A stretch of DNA of 64,000 nucleotides, taken from Candidatus Nucleicultrix amoebiphila FS5. GTDB taxonomy: Bacteria; Pseudomonadota; Alphaproteobacteria; Caedimonadales; Nucleicultricaceae. Below the pieces are notes generated by a model, which saw only the letters and a list, made by a program, of their open reading frames with translations, was not told where the DNA came from and searched no databases. Position numbers and translations under genes: made by a program. Positions 41,203-50,677 of the stretch are shown piece by piece (position 1 is the stretch's first letter; each line of letters begins with the position of its first letter). The DNA is taken from contig NZ_CP008743.1 of assembly GCF_002117145.1 (NCBI RefSeq), forward strand, positions 992,001 to 1,056,000, given 5' to 3'.

Positions 41203-42167
41203 AACTTATTATCCTTTTTATTCTTCTAATTTATGGGGGGCCTCTCCTGGCAGGATCTTGTGTGGGTCGATTTGTGAACCCTATCACCGATATCTGCTGG
41301 AAGTGTATCTTTCCCATTCGAATTGCTGGGATTAAGGTGGTTGGCGGCGAGCCTGATCCTAAAGGAGCCAAGGGTCCTCTTTGTGCGTGTGGCACACCTA
41401 TTCCAAGGGTGGGGATTCCCATTTCCTTTTGGGAACCTGCTAGACTCGTCGATGTAACACGCACCCCTTATTGCTTGGTCAATATGGGGGGTCTGCAAGC
41501 GGCCTCAACAGGCATCAAAGACCGGGGTCATGTGAGTGATGACGAAGGGAATGGATTAAAGAGGAGTTTCTATAATGTCCATTGGTACGTCTATCCCGTC
41601 CTCCATATCTTTGAAGTCCTCCTCGATTTTGTTTGCTTAGAAAAGTCTTCCATCGATGTGGCCTATCTGACAGAACTGGATCCCTTATGGAACGATGATG
41701 AAAAATCCGCCATCCTCAATCCTGAAGGGATTCTCTTTGGTAATCCTATTGCCCAAGCTGCTTGTGCTGCTGATTGTGTAGCAGCAAGTGTCCATCTGCC
41801 TATCGATCCTCTCTTTTGGTGCAATGGTTGTCAGGGCAGTCTTTATCCGTTTTCTGGAACGGTAAATGATCACAATGGTGGTGTACAAGCCAGTTTGCTT
41901 TTAGCAGGACGGATGATGGCGAAGCTCCACCGAGAAGGCCTCTTGTGGGGCTATATGGGCGAAGCGGGCTTGTGTGGCAAGTACTTCATGCCTGTTATCA
42001 GAAAATCTCAATATCGCACTCAGATGACTTATCCCAGAGCCCAAACATTTCAGTGTCAGCCCTTTGGCAAGACCGAAGTCTTGTGGCAAGGAGGACGGGA
42101 ATATCCTTATCAAGGAGAAGATTTTGGCTATCTGATCTGGCGTCGTCGTGACTGTTGTTTAGGCTGA
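41199..42167 (+). CDS. traU: F-type conjugation protein TraU
   Basis: 322 residues, periplasmic after signal peptide cleavage (about 19). TraU features: CVGRFVNPITDICWKCIFPI, CGTPIPRVGIPISFWEPARLVDVTRTPYC, CNGCQGSLYPFSG, many conserved cysteines for disulphides. Needed for DNA transfer rather than pilus synthesis in F. It overlaps traW by four bases. Confidence 0.92.
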   Translation: MKLIILFILLIYGGPLLAGSCVGRFVNPITDICWKCIFPIRIAGIKVVGGEPDPKGAKGPLCACGTPIPRVGIPISFWEPARLVDVTRTPYCLVNMGGLQAASTGIKDRGHVSDDEGNGLKRSFYNVHWYVYPVLHIFEVLLDFVCLEKSSIDVAYLTELDPLWNDDEKSAILNPEGILFGNPIAQAACAADCVAASVHLPIDPLFWCNGCQGSLYPFSGTVNDHNGGVQASLLLAGRMMAKLHREGLLWGYMGEAGLCGKYFMPVIRKSQYRTQMTYPRAQTFQCQPFGKTEVLWQGGREYPYQGEDFGYLIWRRRDCCLG

Positions 42168-42182
42168 TTTTAGGAGATAAAA

Positions 42183-42845
42183 ATGAGATCATATTTCACA
42201 TTGTTACTAATTTTTAGCGTAAGTTTTGATCTCACTGAGCTCCAAGCCACATCCCCTCAAGATATGGCTAAAGAGATCATCCAAGGTTCTTTAAAGGAGA
42301 CGCAAGAATCCCAAGAGGCCGCCAAGAAGTTTTTAGAATCCCTCGACGGGACTTCTAACACGGAACCTAGTTTCTTTGGCATGGATCAAGACCTATCTCC
42401 AAGTATTCAAACTCATTCCTCTTCAAAGATAGAGAAGAGTTGCTCAACTGGAAGAGTCTTCCAACATAAAAATCCCCTCTCAACTCTTCTGGTCTTTGTC
42501 ACCCTGTCCATGGGAGATGAAGCCTTAAAAGCCTATAGTTACGATGTGCAAAAAACAGGAGGGCGCCTTGTCATTCGAGGATTGGTGGATGATTCTTTTG
42601 TAAAAACACAAAAACGCCTTCAAGAACTCGGCATTGAAGTGGATATCGATCCAACCGTCTTTGAAGATTTTAAAGTTGAGAACGTACCTACCTTTATTCA
42701 TGTCAAAGGAATGCCTGGTCATTATAAATCAACCCATGATCGCTTATCAGGCAATGTGAGCATTTCTCATGCGTTAGAGGAGTTTAAACAGTCAGGAGAT
42801 TTAAAGGTCGACTCAATGCTGAAGGCCTTGGGAGAAAGAACATGA
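42183..42845 (+). CDS. trbC: F-type conjugation protein TrbC
   Basis: 220 residues with a signal peptide. The C-terminal half (LLVFVTLSMGDEALKAYSYDVQKTGGRLVIRGLVDDSF, IDPTVFEDFKVENVPTFIHVKG) is the thioredoxin-like TrbC_Ftype domain lacking active CXXC. It works with TraW in pilus assembly. Ribosome site AGGAG precedes the ATG. Confidence 0.87.
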   Translation: MRSYFTLLLIFSVSFDLTELQATSPQDMAKEIIQGSLKETQESQEAAKKFLESLDGTSNTEPSFFGMDQDLSPSIQTHSSSKIEKSCSTGRVFQHKNPLSTLLVFVTLSMGDEALKAYSYDVQKTGGRLVIRGLVDDSFVKTQKRLQELGIEVDIDPTVFEDFKVENVPTFIHVKGMPGHYKSTHDRLSGNVSISHALEEFKQSGDLKVDSMLKALGERT

Positions 42846-43345
42846 AATTGAAAGCTCGTTTGATTATCTTAGGATTATGTAATTTTTCTTCAGCCTTCGC
42901 TTCTCTTTCTCCTTACTACATTGAGAAGGTGGCTCATACAGAACAAGTGCCGCCCAACCTTTTAAGAACCATCGCTCTTGTGGAGAGTGGTGTGGAAGGG
43001 TTGATTTGGCCCTGGACAGTGAACGTCAGGGGCAAAGCCCATTATTTTAAAACGCGGCTAGAAGCTGAAAACTTTCTAAATAAATGTCTTCAAAAAGGTA
43101 TTACCAATATAGATGTGGGCTGCATGCAGATCAATTGGCACTGGCATCAAGATAATTTTAATCACCCAAAAGAACTGCTGTCTCCTGAGGTAGCTCTTCC
43201 TTATGCCGCCTCTTTGCTGAGGGATCATCAAGAGAGAACAGGCTCTTGGATGAAAGCTGCTCTTTTGTATCACTCAAAGAGTGAAGAGAAGCAGGCCCTC
43301 TATAAGACCCGTCTTTTATCTAAGCTTAAGGTGAAGGCCCTATGA
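42842..43345 (+). CDS. SLT-type lytic transglycosylase of the transfer operon
   Basis: 167 residues, exported (signal peptide 1-20). IALVESGVEG places the catalytic Glu48, and DVGCMQINWHWH is the conserved G-M-Q-I-N of the SLT domain; AASLLRDHQERTGSWMKAALLYHS completes it. It opens peptidoglycan for the conjugation channel, as VirB1 or F gene 19 (orf169) do. Four-base overlaps with trbC and traN show it is an integral operon member. Confidence 0.87.
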   Translation: MKLKARLIILGLCNFSSAFASLSPYYIEKVAHTEQVPPNLLRTIALVESGVEGLIWPWTVNVRGKAHYFKTRLEAENFLNKCLQKGITNIDVGCMQINWHWHQDNFNHPKELLSPEVALPYAASLLRDHQERTGSWMKAALLYHSKSEEKQALYKTRLLSKLKVKAL

Positions 43346-45066
43346 AATACATTCTTATCCTGGCTTTGATGATGACAATCCAAGGGGTCATAGCCTCAGA
43401 TTCCGTGATGTATCAAAAGGGTTTGGAGTTAGCACCAGGGTTGGTCAAAGCTCCCTCCAACCCTTCTGACATCCCAGGATATCAAGGAGGAGAGGTGTCT
43501 GAGAAGAACTATTTTGAGAACTCTTCAAAACTTTCTGAGGATGCCAATAATAAACTCTATAATGGAGAAGCAACATCAAAGGACTCTACTCTTCAAGCAG
43601 GATCTCTTTTAAGGGACGTGGTTCAAGATAAGCCCCTCTTTAAAATGGAAGAAACCGATTCGCTGATCAAGGATGCTAATGAGATCGTGGCCAATCCAGA
43701 GGCGGTGGTGAAGGCGGAAGTGGAAGAAGAGAGTACGCCCGATACGATAGAGTCAACCACTCACACATGTGTGGAAGAGGGGGATCCTTATACAGTTCAT
43801 TGTCAGAGGGATTTAGCCGTTCAGACAATCCATAAATCCAAAGAGTATCTCCATACTCGGATATGGGGATGGTCCCATCAATACTATGATTATACCGTAA
43901 AGAATGAAGCTCTCCCGGAGATGAGCATTAACTCTTTTGATGGCTGCAATTATTGGCCTAGAACCGTTATGAGGATCTATCGGTATTTCAAAGGCTTTTC
44001 AGGAGAGACGAGAAAAGAAATCCAGAAAACAGAGTACGATTTCACACTTTTAAATCCTGACGATAGTCGTGAACAATGGATTTCTAATTGTGATTCCCTC
44101 GAAGAACAAGTAGACCAAGGACACTGTCATTATGTTGAAAAACACTGCACCCAAGGACCTGCCACTAGAAACATTAATGGCTATGCTGTGCACCGAGACT
44201 GTTGGCAGGAGCATCTGACCTACACCTGCCAGAGACCAGTTAAAAACACCTGTTCCTCTTTAAGACTGAATGGCTGCTCTCAAATCAATTCCACCTGTAA
44301 AGAAAAAGTGGGCGACGTTTGTGTGCTTTATGAACAAACCTTTGAGTGCACCGAGGTTAAAGAAGGCACAAAAAAAGTCAGCCTTAAGGGAAACATTCCC
44401 TTTTGTATGGACGGGAACTGCTCAAAGATGGGCATTGCTCCTAACACGGATATGGCAGAGGCTCTCTCCAAGTTGGTCATCTTTAAAGAGATGCAAGGAC
44501 AGATGGATGCCAAGGCCAATTCAATCTTTAAAGGCCAATCCTATGCCTGCTCCCGTAACTGCGTTAATTTTAAAGATTGCTGTGCAACCGGCAAAGGGTG
44601 GGGAGTCTCTCTTGGTCTCTCCAATTGTGGAGAGGAAGAAAAGGCTCTGGCTAAATTCAGAGAAGAAAAGAAGTGCATTTATGTGGGGACCTATTGTGCT
44701 GAGAAGGCCCTTGGAATTTGTCTTCGCAAGAAGTCCAATTACTGTTGCTTTGGATCCAAGTTGGCTCGCCTTCTCCATGAGCAAGGACGCGCTCAGTTAG
44801 GCCTTGGGTTTGGAGACGCTGAACATCCCCAATGCCGTGGCTTTACGATTGATGAATTGCAACACGTAAGGTTTGATCTTTTAAATTTGAGTGAACTTTA
44901 TGAAGACCTTCAAGCCCATAAAGTCTTGCCGACGGTATCAAGGATGACGGAAGAGCTCTATTCCAACTGGCAAGCGAAGATTCCAACGTTAGAAGCGAAT
45001 CCTGAAGCATTAAAGACACCCTCTCAACCCCTTGAAGATGGAGTTCCCCATGAAGTGGTTTTCTAG
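43342..45066 (+). CDS. traN: F-type mating-pair stabilisation protein TraN
   Basis: 574 residues with a signal peptide (1-18). Very Cys-rich from ~150 on (C-x-C clusters such as YTCQRPVKNTC, CSQINSTCKEKVGDVC, CSRNCVNFKDCC, YCCFGSKLARL), typical of TraN, an outer-membrane adhesin that binds the recipient surface. The C-terminal part (CCFGSKLARLLHEQGRAQL) is the best conserved. Confidence 0.88.
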   Translation: MKYILILALMMTIQGVIASDSVMYQKGLELAPGLVKAPSNPSDIPGYQGGEVSEKNYFENSSKLSEDANNKLYNGEATSKDSTLQAGSLLRDVVQDKPLFKMEETDSLIKDANEIVANPEAVVKAEVEEESTPDTIESTTHTCVEEGDPYTVHCQRDLAVQTIHKSKEYLHTRIWGWSHQYYDYTVKNEALPEMSINSFDGCNYWPRTVMRIYRYFKGFSGETRKEIQKTEYDFTLLNPDDSREQWISNCDSLEEQVDQGHCHYVEKHCTQGPATRNINGYAVHRDCWQEHLTYTCQRPVKNTCSSLRLNGCSQINSTCKEKVGDVCVLYEQTFECTEVKEGTKKVSLKGNIPFCMDGNCSKMGIAPNTDMAEALSKLVIFKEMQGQMDAKANSIFKGQSYACSRNCVNFKDCCATGKGWGVSLGLSNCGEEEKALAKFREEKKCIYVGTYCAEKALGICLRKKSNYCCFGSKLARLLHEQGRAQLGLGFGDAEHPQCRGFTIDELQHVRFDLLNLSELYEDLQAHKVLPTVSRMTEELYSNWQAKIPTLEANPEALKTPSQPLEDGVPHEVVF

Positions 45067-45835
45067 TGCTCTGATCTTAGCAATTACATTTACTGAGACT
45101 TATGCTCATAAGTGGGATCAAACTTCTGCGGAAGGCTGGCTGTGGTACAAAGAACAGGCTCCAGAACCTATTAAACAAGAAGAAAGTTCTCAGCCTAAAT
45201 CTTTGAAATCTCCACCTAAGAAGAAAGAAACCTATCAAGCCCAACTCTTACACCTTCGTGAGAACTTTGAAGAAGCCATGGCCAAATCTATTTTGGTGCC
45301 GACGTTAGAGAACGTCAATCAGACGCGGGATCTCCATGATAAGATGTTTAAGAAATCAGAACTGTTCAGCCACCTGTGGATGGTATCCTCTTTGATGGAT
45401 GGTCGAGGTCATGAAGCCGCCACTAACTTAAATCCCCTTCACCGGAAGATTTATGAACAAGATAAAACTGAGAAACTTTCCTCCCAATTGAAAACTCTTT
45501 CTAAGACCTATGGTTTGTTCTTTGTCTTTAAACACGACTGTCCCTATTGCCATAAGTTTGTACCTCTGGTCGCTGAATTTGCCCATCGTTTTGGTTTTGA
45601 ATTGAAGGGAATTTCTAAGGATGGCGGCACGTTACCGGGTCTTACCAATATCTCCAAAGACAATGGAATCTTGGGTCTCATTAATCCAGAAGGAATCTAT
45701 CCTGCACTCTTTTTAGCCAACCCTAAAACTCTGGAGGTTATGCCGGTTGCTTGGGGCATGGTGTCTTATACAGAGCTCCTTCAAAACATTGAAACACTGA
45801 TCCAAGCCATGGAGATACCACATGCGCACTCATAG
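45050..45835 (+). CDS. traF: F-type conjugation protein TraF with intact CXXC
   Basis: 261 residues from the ATG at 45050 inside the traN end (17-base overlap). Signal peptide 1-19, then WLWYKEQ near the mature start and a thioredoxin fold with HDCPYCHKF (Cys164-Pro-Tyr-Cys167) and the cis-Pro region IYPALFLANP. The CPYC motif suggests an active periplasmic disulphide oxidoreductase, fitting the many cysteines of TraU, TraN and TraH; F-plasmid TraF lacks such a motif. Confidence 0.87.
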   Translation: MKWFSSALILAITFTETYAHKWDQTSAEGWLWYKEQAPEPIKQEESSQPKSLKSPPKKKETYQAQLLHLRENFEEAMAKSILVPTLENVNQTRDLHDKMFKKSELFSHLWMVSSLMDGRGHEAATNLNPLHRKIYEQDKTEKLSSQLKTLSKTYGLFFVFKHDCPYCHKFVPLVAEFAHRFGFELKGISKDGGTLPGLTNISKDNGILGLINPEGIYPALFLANPKTLEVMPVAWGMVSYTELLQNIETLIQAMEIPHAHS

Positions 45836-47144
45836 CCTTTTCAAGATTCTTATGTGTACTACTTTAAGCTTTCCCCTCAAAGCCGGGGGCCTCGAGACCA
45901 TGTTTGAAAAATTAGGTGCCAGGGCCAATCAAACAGGAGCAGGAGCTTTCCAAGATCAAGCCGCAGGTCATTATACAGCCGGGAGTCTTTTTGTAAGACA
46001 GCAGAATAAGACGCTCTCCCCTATTCATATACGCTTGCCTCACTTTGGAGCCAGTTGTGATGGCATGTCTCTTCAGTTTGGCGGCGTGTCATTTATTACC
46101 GGCCAAGAGGCCGTCCAAATGTTGAAGCGAGTAGGCCAAGGAATCCCCACCTATGCTCTTCAACTCGCCATGAAAACCATGGTGCCCCAAGTGGAAGGTT
46201 TAATGTCTAATCTCAGGAGCTTTGTCCAAAGTATCAACAATACTCTCTTTGATGAATGTACCATGAAGCAGGCCATTATGGATGCCATGCTCCCCAAACA
46301 AGGAGCGCTTAGAGAACAACTCTGTATGGATATGAGCAAAACGGGACATAACCAAGATGTCTTTAGTGCCAAGAAAGCCTGTGATCAATCGAGCCATCAA
46401 CAAGAAGTGTTAGAGAAAGCTAAACAAAAATATGAAGATCTGATGGCAGGGGAATATAACCTGGTCTGGCATGTCTTAAAAAAGATGCCCCAGTACAAGG
46501 ATCAAAAAGACCTGGCTGAGTTTATCATGACGTTGACTGGTACCATTGTTTCTCGGAAAGAAGGAGAAAGCTATCGAGTCATGTACTTGTCGCCTAAGGC
46601 CGATGAGAAGGAGTTTCTAACCACTTATCTGAAAGGAGGAGAAACAGTTCATTTTAGGTGTGATTCTTCAGACATCTGTCTCAATCCTGCTCAAACCAAA
46701 ACCCTCATTGATGAGAAAGATGCGATGATTTCTAAAGTGGGAACTCGCATCATGAGCTTAAGACAAAAGTATATTGAGTTTGGGGATATCACTGAAGAAG
46801 AGCGCAGCTTTTTAGGAGATGCAGTAAGGGTACCCCTTTATCGCTATATCCAAGTCTCTGCAGCGGTGGGAAGTCCCTTTATGATGAACGATACCACAGA
46901 GTTTATTGCACTCTCCATCCTTCTCCATCAATTTGAGACTATTGCCTCAGAAGTTCTTCAAGCCGTTGAAGTGCTGGAAGGGGTTCAGATGGAAGCCTCA
47001 GCCATTAAAGAATTCAAAGATCGCCTGCAACTAGCAAGAAACAGATTAAACGCCATGATGAGCTCTTCAGATCATCAAGCCATCTGGCGTTTGACGGAAT
47101 GGATGAAGGCGCATGAACAAGCCCTCTTGGCGAAGAGCTCTTAA
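45822..47144 (+). CDS. traH: F-type conjugation protein TraH
   Basis: 440 residues. Signal peptide, then the TraH landmarks GAGAFQDQAAGHYTAGSLFVRQQ, LPHFGASCDGMSLQFGGVSFITGQEAVQMLKRVGQGIPTYALQLAMKTM and a long helical C-terminal region. Periplasmic/outer-membrane pilus assembly factor. Starts 14 bases before the end of traF. Confidence 0.9.
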   Translation: MRTHSLFKILMCTTLSFPLKAGGLETMFEKLGARANQTGAGAFQDQAAGHYTAGSLFVRQQNKTLSPIHIRLPHFGASCDGMSLQFGGVSFITGQEAVQMLKRVGQGIPTYALQLAMKTMVPQVEGLMSNLRSFVQSINNTLFDECTMKQAIMDAMLPKQGALREQLCMDMSKTGHNQDVFSAKKACDQSSHQQEVLEKAKQKYEDLMAGEYNLVWHVLKKMPQYKDQKDLAEFIMTLTGTIVSRKEGESYRVMYLSPKADEKEFLTTYLKGGETVHFRCDSSDICLNPAQTKTLIDEKDAMISKVGTRIMSLRQKYIEFGDITEEERSFLGDAVRVPLYRYIQVSAAVGSPFMMNDTTEFIALSILLHQFETIASEVLQAVEVLEGVQMEASAIKEFKDRLQLARNRLNAMMSSSDHQAIWRLTEWMKAHEQALLAKSS

Positions 47145-47159
47145 AAGGAGAGAGATCTT

Positions 47160-49907
47160 ATGGATTTTAGTATTTACAGTTATGGCGGGGGTCAGATGTT
47201 GTGGACCTTGTTTAATGGTCTGGCCTTGGTCTTTAAAAGCAACAGTCCTTATCTCACATCAGTGGGTTATCTCTCTATGATTGTAGGGGGTGTTTGGGCT
47301 ACAACCAGGGCGCTTTTTCAAGCGAACATTGGTATCTTTGCCAAGACCTGGTTTATTCCCTCCTATGCCATCCTCTCTTTGATGCTCGTGCCTAAAACCA
47401 CGGTCAACATTGTGGATGAAGTTGATCCTTATTTTAATAGTGATCGGGTCGATAATATCCCTGTAGGATTAGCGCTCATTGCCTCTACTGCCAGTACCTT
47501 TTCAAGAGCTCTCACGGAAGAAATTGAGAGTGTGTTTCCGACCCCTGAGAATCTTAGATACGTTAAAGCAGGGCCCATCTTTGGAGCTCGGTTGGCAGCT
47601 CAAGCAAGATACGTTCGTATTAAAGATCCCATAGTCCGTCAGAACATCAAAGATTTTATGCGCCAATGCTTCTATTGGCCCTTCGTAGCCAGTAACTTGA
47701 AGGGCCTTAAACATGAAGCCCTTACCACCAATGATATTTTAGGCTTTATTAAAACCAATCCTCATCCTTGGCTGGGAGTCTATTGGCGACAGCCCAGTGG
47801 TCAAACGGAGTTTATGGATTGTAAAACTTCAGTTGGACAAGTGGCTGATGTGATGGCCCTAGAGGGGAAACATGGACTTTCTTTTCTAGCAGGCACTCTT
47901 TTTGGAGCACCTGTTGAGGAAGAAAAAGAAGTCTCTAGTAAACTCAAACACATGATGGGGGATGCTTGGTCCAAATTAGCCAAGCAGACGAGTGAAGCCT
48001 CCAACAGCGTAGGCCAACAAATGCTGGTTAATGCCTACCGGGAAGCCGTTGACGATAAACGAGAAGAGATGGGATTTGAGCGATTAAGTCCGGAACTCTT
48101 GTCTTATTCAGCCACAAGAACCTTGGCCGGGCAGAGTATGAGTTTTTTGGTGAAGGGTTCTGTGGCGACGTCCTTTATTCCCATGGTGCAGTCCATTCTC
48201 TTTGGCATGTTGCTGATAGTATTTGTCTTGATTATTCCGTTGTGCTTTGTACCTGGGGGCCTAACACTCTTAACCCTCTGGATCAGGCTGATCTTTTGTG
48301 TGCAGAGCTTCCCAGTGTTCTCGGCTATTTTGAGTTCCCTCACCACCATGCTCCAAGCACGCGCCAATGAAGGAATCTTTAGAGCCTATGGGAAAGGCTT
48401 TAGTGTGGAGACCACCACAGCCTTAGCCGATGCCGCTTTTGATGCATCGTGTCTTATGACAGGTCTCCAACTTTCCGTGCCTTTTATCGCCTATGCGTTT
48501 ATTTCAAAGAGTGGCTATGCTCTCTCCAGCATGGCTAGCATGATGAGTGCAGGTGTGGAAAGTATTGCTTCTAAGATTGGAGGTGAAATGGCTGATGGTA
48601 ATATCAGCTTTGACAACCAAAGCTTCCATAATCAAACCATTAGTGGTCGGCAGATCGCCCAACAGCAGTTGGGCTCACACTTTAATTATGGCTCCAGTTT
48701 AAGTGATGGTAAGATGACCTTGACCACCAGTACGGAGGGTCAACAAACCGTCAGTGTGATGCAAAGTACGCTCACCTCCAATATAGCGAGCAATGACAAT
48801 CTTCAAGCTTCCATTAATGATAACTACACCCAGAGTCAGCAACTTATGGAGAATGCCTCCAGTGCTTATATGAAATCCACGTCAGATACGGCGAGTAATC
48901 TGTTGAACTTGACGAATAGGCTGAGTCATGGGGTGGGGACAACAGAGGGGATGAGTAGTAGTGAATCAACGGAGATGCAGAAAAGACTCGAACAGACTAT
49001 GGGAGATCTTCAGCAATTTTCTAAGAACAACAACATAACAGAACAAACAGCTGCTGAAATGGCCCTTCGTGTGAATGCAGGAGCAAGTCTGAATTTAGGT
49101 TTCGTCAAGACAGGCATTGATGGTAGTACAGGTCTAAGTGCCAATGCTCAGAACCAGGAAGCATTTCAAAAAATTAAAAATACTGATTTGGGAAAGCGCG
49201 TGTCAGAGGGCTTAAGCTTTGCCATGCAATATGCAAAGCAGAATAGCGCCAACATTACAGATCAAGCTGCGCGCGATGCCGCACAGTCTTTCCAAGGATC
49301 CTATGCAGAAATGCAGCAATCTAGTGAGCAGTTCCAAAAGGCCTACACACGAACGGAGAATTGGTCAGAAGCTAAATCCTTGGCCGATACAAAAGGTATT
49401 AGCGTCAATACAAACGAGAATGAAGCATATCTGGGTTATGTAGCCAATAAGAAGTTTGGAGGAGATGTAATGCAAGCGACTCAGTATGTGGAGAGTCATC
49501 CTCATAATAGGGAACAGGGTGAGTTCATGGCGGCCCGTAAGGCGTCTTTTGAATCGTGGGTTAATGAAGCAACCCATAAACTAAGTGAAAACGAGATTCA
49601 AAATTATTTAGGATCCATGAACCCTAAGGTAACGGGGGGAAGCCTTGAGGTCGCTCAACACCAAATTAATGAAGCTGGATTAAAGTCAGAAGACCTCCTG
49701 CAAAGCGACTTTGATCTTATGGGCTCCACCCTTGATAAATCTCAAAATAAAAACACCGAAGAGATCAGAAGCTTACGTCATGACCTTGAGCAACAACAAG
49801 CAACCCAAGAAAGAGCCCATAAAGAACAGAACGAAAAAATGAACGTAACTCGTATGGGCAAGAAGATGGGACGAGATTTAGATTCTACAATTGGAGATTC
49901 AAACTGA
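47160..49907 (+). CDS. traG: F-type conjugation protein TraG
   Basis: 915 residues. The N-terminal ~480 residues hold several membrane helices (including MVQSILFGMLLIVFVLIIPLCFVP and LWIRLIFCVQSFPVFSAIL), as in the TraG N domain used in pilus assembly and mating stabilisation. The C-terminal half is polar, Gln/Ser/Asn-rich and helical and would extend into the periplasm. Last gene of the tra operon on this strand; it converges with a minus-strand membrane gene whose stop is 3 bases away. Confidence 0.88.
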   Translation: MDFSIYSYGGGQMLWTLFNGLALVFKSNSPYLTSVGYLSMIVGGVWATTRALFQANIGIFAKTWFIPSYAILSLMLVPKTTVNIVDEVDPYFNSDRVDNIPVGLALIASTASTFSRALTEEIESVFPTPENLRYVKAGPIFGARLAAQARYVRIKDPIVRQNIKDFMRQCFYWPFVASNLKGLKHEALTTNDILGFIKTNPHPWLGVYWRQPSGQTEFMDCKTSVGQVADVMALEGKHGLSFLAGTLFGAPVEEEKEVSSKLKHMMGDAWSKLAKQTSEASNSVGQQMLVNAYREAVDDKREEMGFERLSPELLSYSATRTLAGQSMSFLVKGSVATSFIPMVQSILFGMLLIVFVLIIPLCFVPGGLTLLTLWIRLIFCVQSFPVFSAILSSLTTMLQARANEGIFRAYGKGFSVETTTALADAAFDASCLMTGLQLSVPFIAYAFISKSGYALSSMASMMSAGVESIASKIGGEMADGNISFDNQSFHNQTISGRQIAQQQLGSHFNYGSSLSDGKMTLTTSTEGQQTVSVMQSTLTSNIASNDNLQASINDNYTQSQQLMENASSAYMKSTSDTASNLLNLTNRLSHGVGTTEGMSSSESTEMQKRLEQTMGDLQQFSKNNNITEQTAAEMALRVNAGASLNLGFVKTGIDGSTGLSANAQNQEAFQKIKNTDLGKRVSEGLSFAMQYAKQNSANITDQAARDAAQSFQGSYAEMQQSSEQFQKAYTRTENWSEAKSLADTKGISVNTNENEAYLGYVANKKFGGDVMQATQYVESHPHNREQGEFMAARKASFESWVNEATHKLSENEIQNYLGSMNPKVTGGSLEVAQHQINEAGLKSEDLLQSDFDLMGSTLDKSQNKNTEEIRSLRHDLEQQQATQERAHKEQNEKMNVTRMGKKMGRDLDSTIGDSN

Positions 49908-49909
49908 TG

Positions 49910-50455
49910 TCAAGTTATGTGATGAGGATCGCCAGTATAAACTCCATTCAGATAACCATTTCCTCTAGGTCCATTGTAGATGGGAGCCGGTGGTATATAA
50001 CCCTTTGCTTCTTTCTCGCTAACCGCCTTCAATTTATGGTAACCATACTTGAACCCATAACGGAACACGATGCCTGTCAAACAAATCCCATACACACTAG
50101 AAACAATCACCATCAATCCTTCCATGCTCATTTTGAAAGGAAGCAAGAGCACCAGGTGTGCCAAGACAAAGGCCACGAGTTTGGCATTAATCACAGAATG
50201 AGTGTAGCGGTCATAGTGCTCTGGAGAACTATTGAATTTATTCTCAAAATACCCAGCTTTTTTACAGTGGGATTCTTTAAGTTTAAAACCTTTGAACAGG
50301 AGAATGTCCAACAGAATGGATGTTGCAAAATAAGCGTAAATAAAAAACGCAGCGTTGAAAAACTTTCCAACAATAAAAGCAGAGAGAAGAGACAAGATCC
50401 GAATGGATATCCTCAACCAAAAGAGACCATAATTTTTAACAAAGATGACGTTCAT
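49910..50455 (-). CDS. integral membrane protein inserted within the tra region
   Basis: 181 residues. Four or so hydrophobic segments (LLSAFIVGKFFNAAFFIYAYFATSILLDILLF, LVAFVLAHLVLLLPFKM, MEGLMVIVSSVYGICLTGIVF) and a cytosolic Gly/Pro/Tyr-rich tail (YIPPAPIYNGPRGNGYLNG). An AGGGACAA ribosome site precedes the ATG. The opposite-strand frame over the same span is longer but lacks protein-like composition. No family recognised. Being antisense to the tra transcript suggests separate control, such as surface exclusion or entry exclusion. Confidence 0.6.
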   Translation of the reverse strand: MNVIFVKNYGLFWLRISIRILSLLSAFIVGKFFNAAFFIYAYFATSILLDILLFKGFKLKESHCKKAGYFENKFNSSPEHYDRYTHSVINAKLVAFVLAHLVLLLPFKMSMEGLMVIVSSVYGICLTGIVFRYGFKYGYHKLKAVSEKEAKGYIPPAPIYNGPRGNGYLNGVYTGDPHHIT

Positions 50456-50496
50456 TTTGTCCCTGCTTTATTTTCTGTAACTATACCATTTCTAAA

Positions 50497-50650
50497 CTAC
50501 GCAGCAAAGTCTAAAACCCTTCTATTGACTAAGTATTTCCTTTTGTTACCAATAGGTTTCACTGCCTCTTCTTTCAGCAGTTCAGGTAACCCCAAGATAT
50601 CTAAAGCAAAATTGCTGAGTCATTCCCTTACCCCCATCTTTATCCCCAGA
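50497..50650 (-). pseudogene. degenerate small ORF upstream of the membrane gene
   Basis: In the gap before traD the minus strand reads as protein-like sequence: LSQNLGIKMGVRE, a TGA stop, then LSNFALDILGLPELLKEE... through YLVNRRVLDFAA and a TAG stop at 50497. The same frame runs across the TGA. It looks like the 3' remnant of a gene broken by a stop. Family unknown; possibly a fragment exchanged between copies of the element. Confidence 0.35.
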
Positions 50651-50677
50651 TTTTGGGACAACTGAAAGGTTTTATTA

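Noticed and set aside
44270-44800. 176-codon ORF in another frame within traN
   Set aside because: Lies wholly inside a conserved Cys-rich TraN frame; no ribosome site and no protein features.
49907-50665. 252-codon plus-strand ORF opposite the membrane protein gene
   Set aside because: Composition is not protein-like (runs of His, Gln, Cys, Ser) and the minus-strand frame has membrane helices and a ribosome site.
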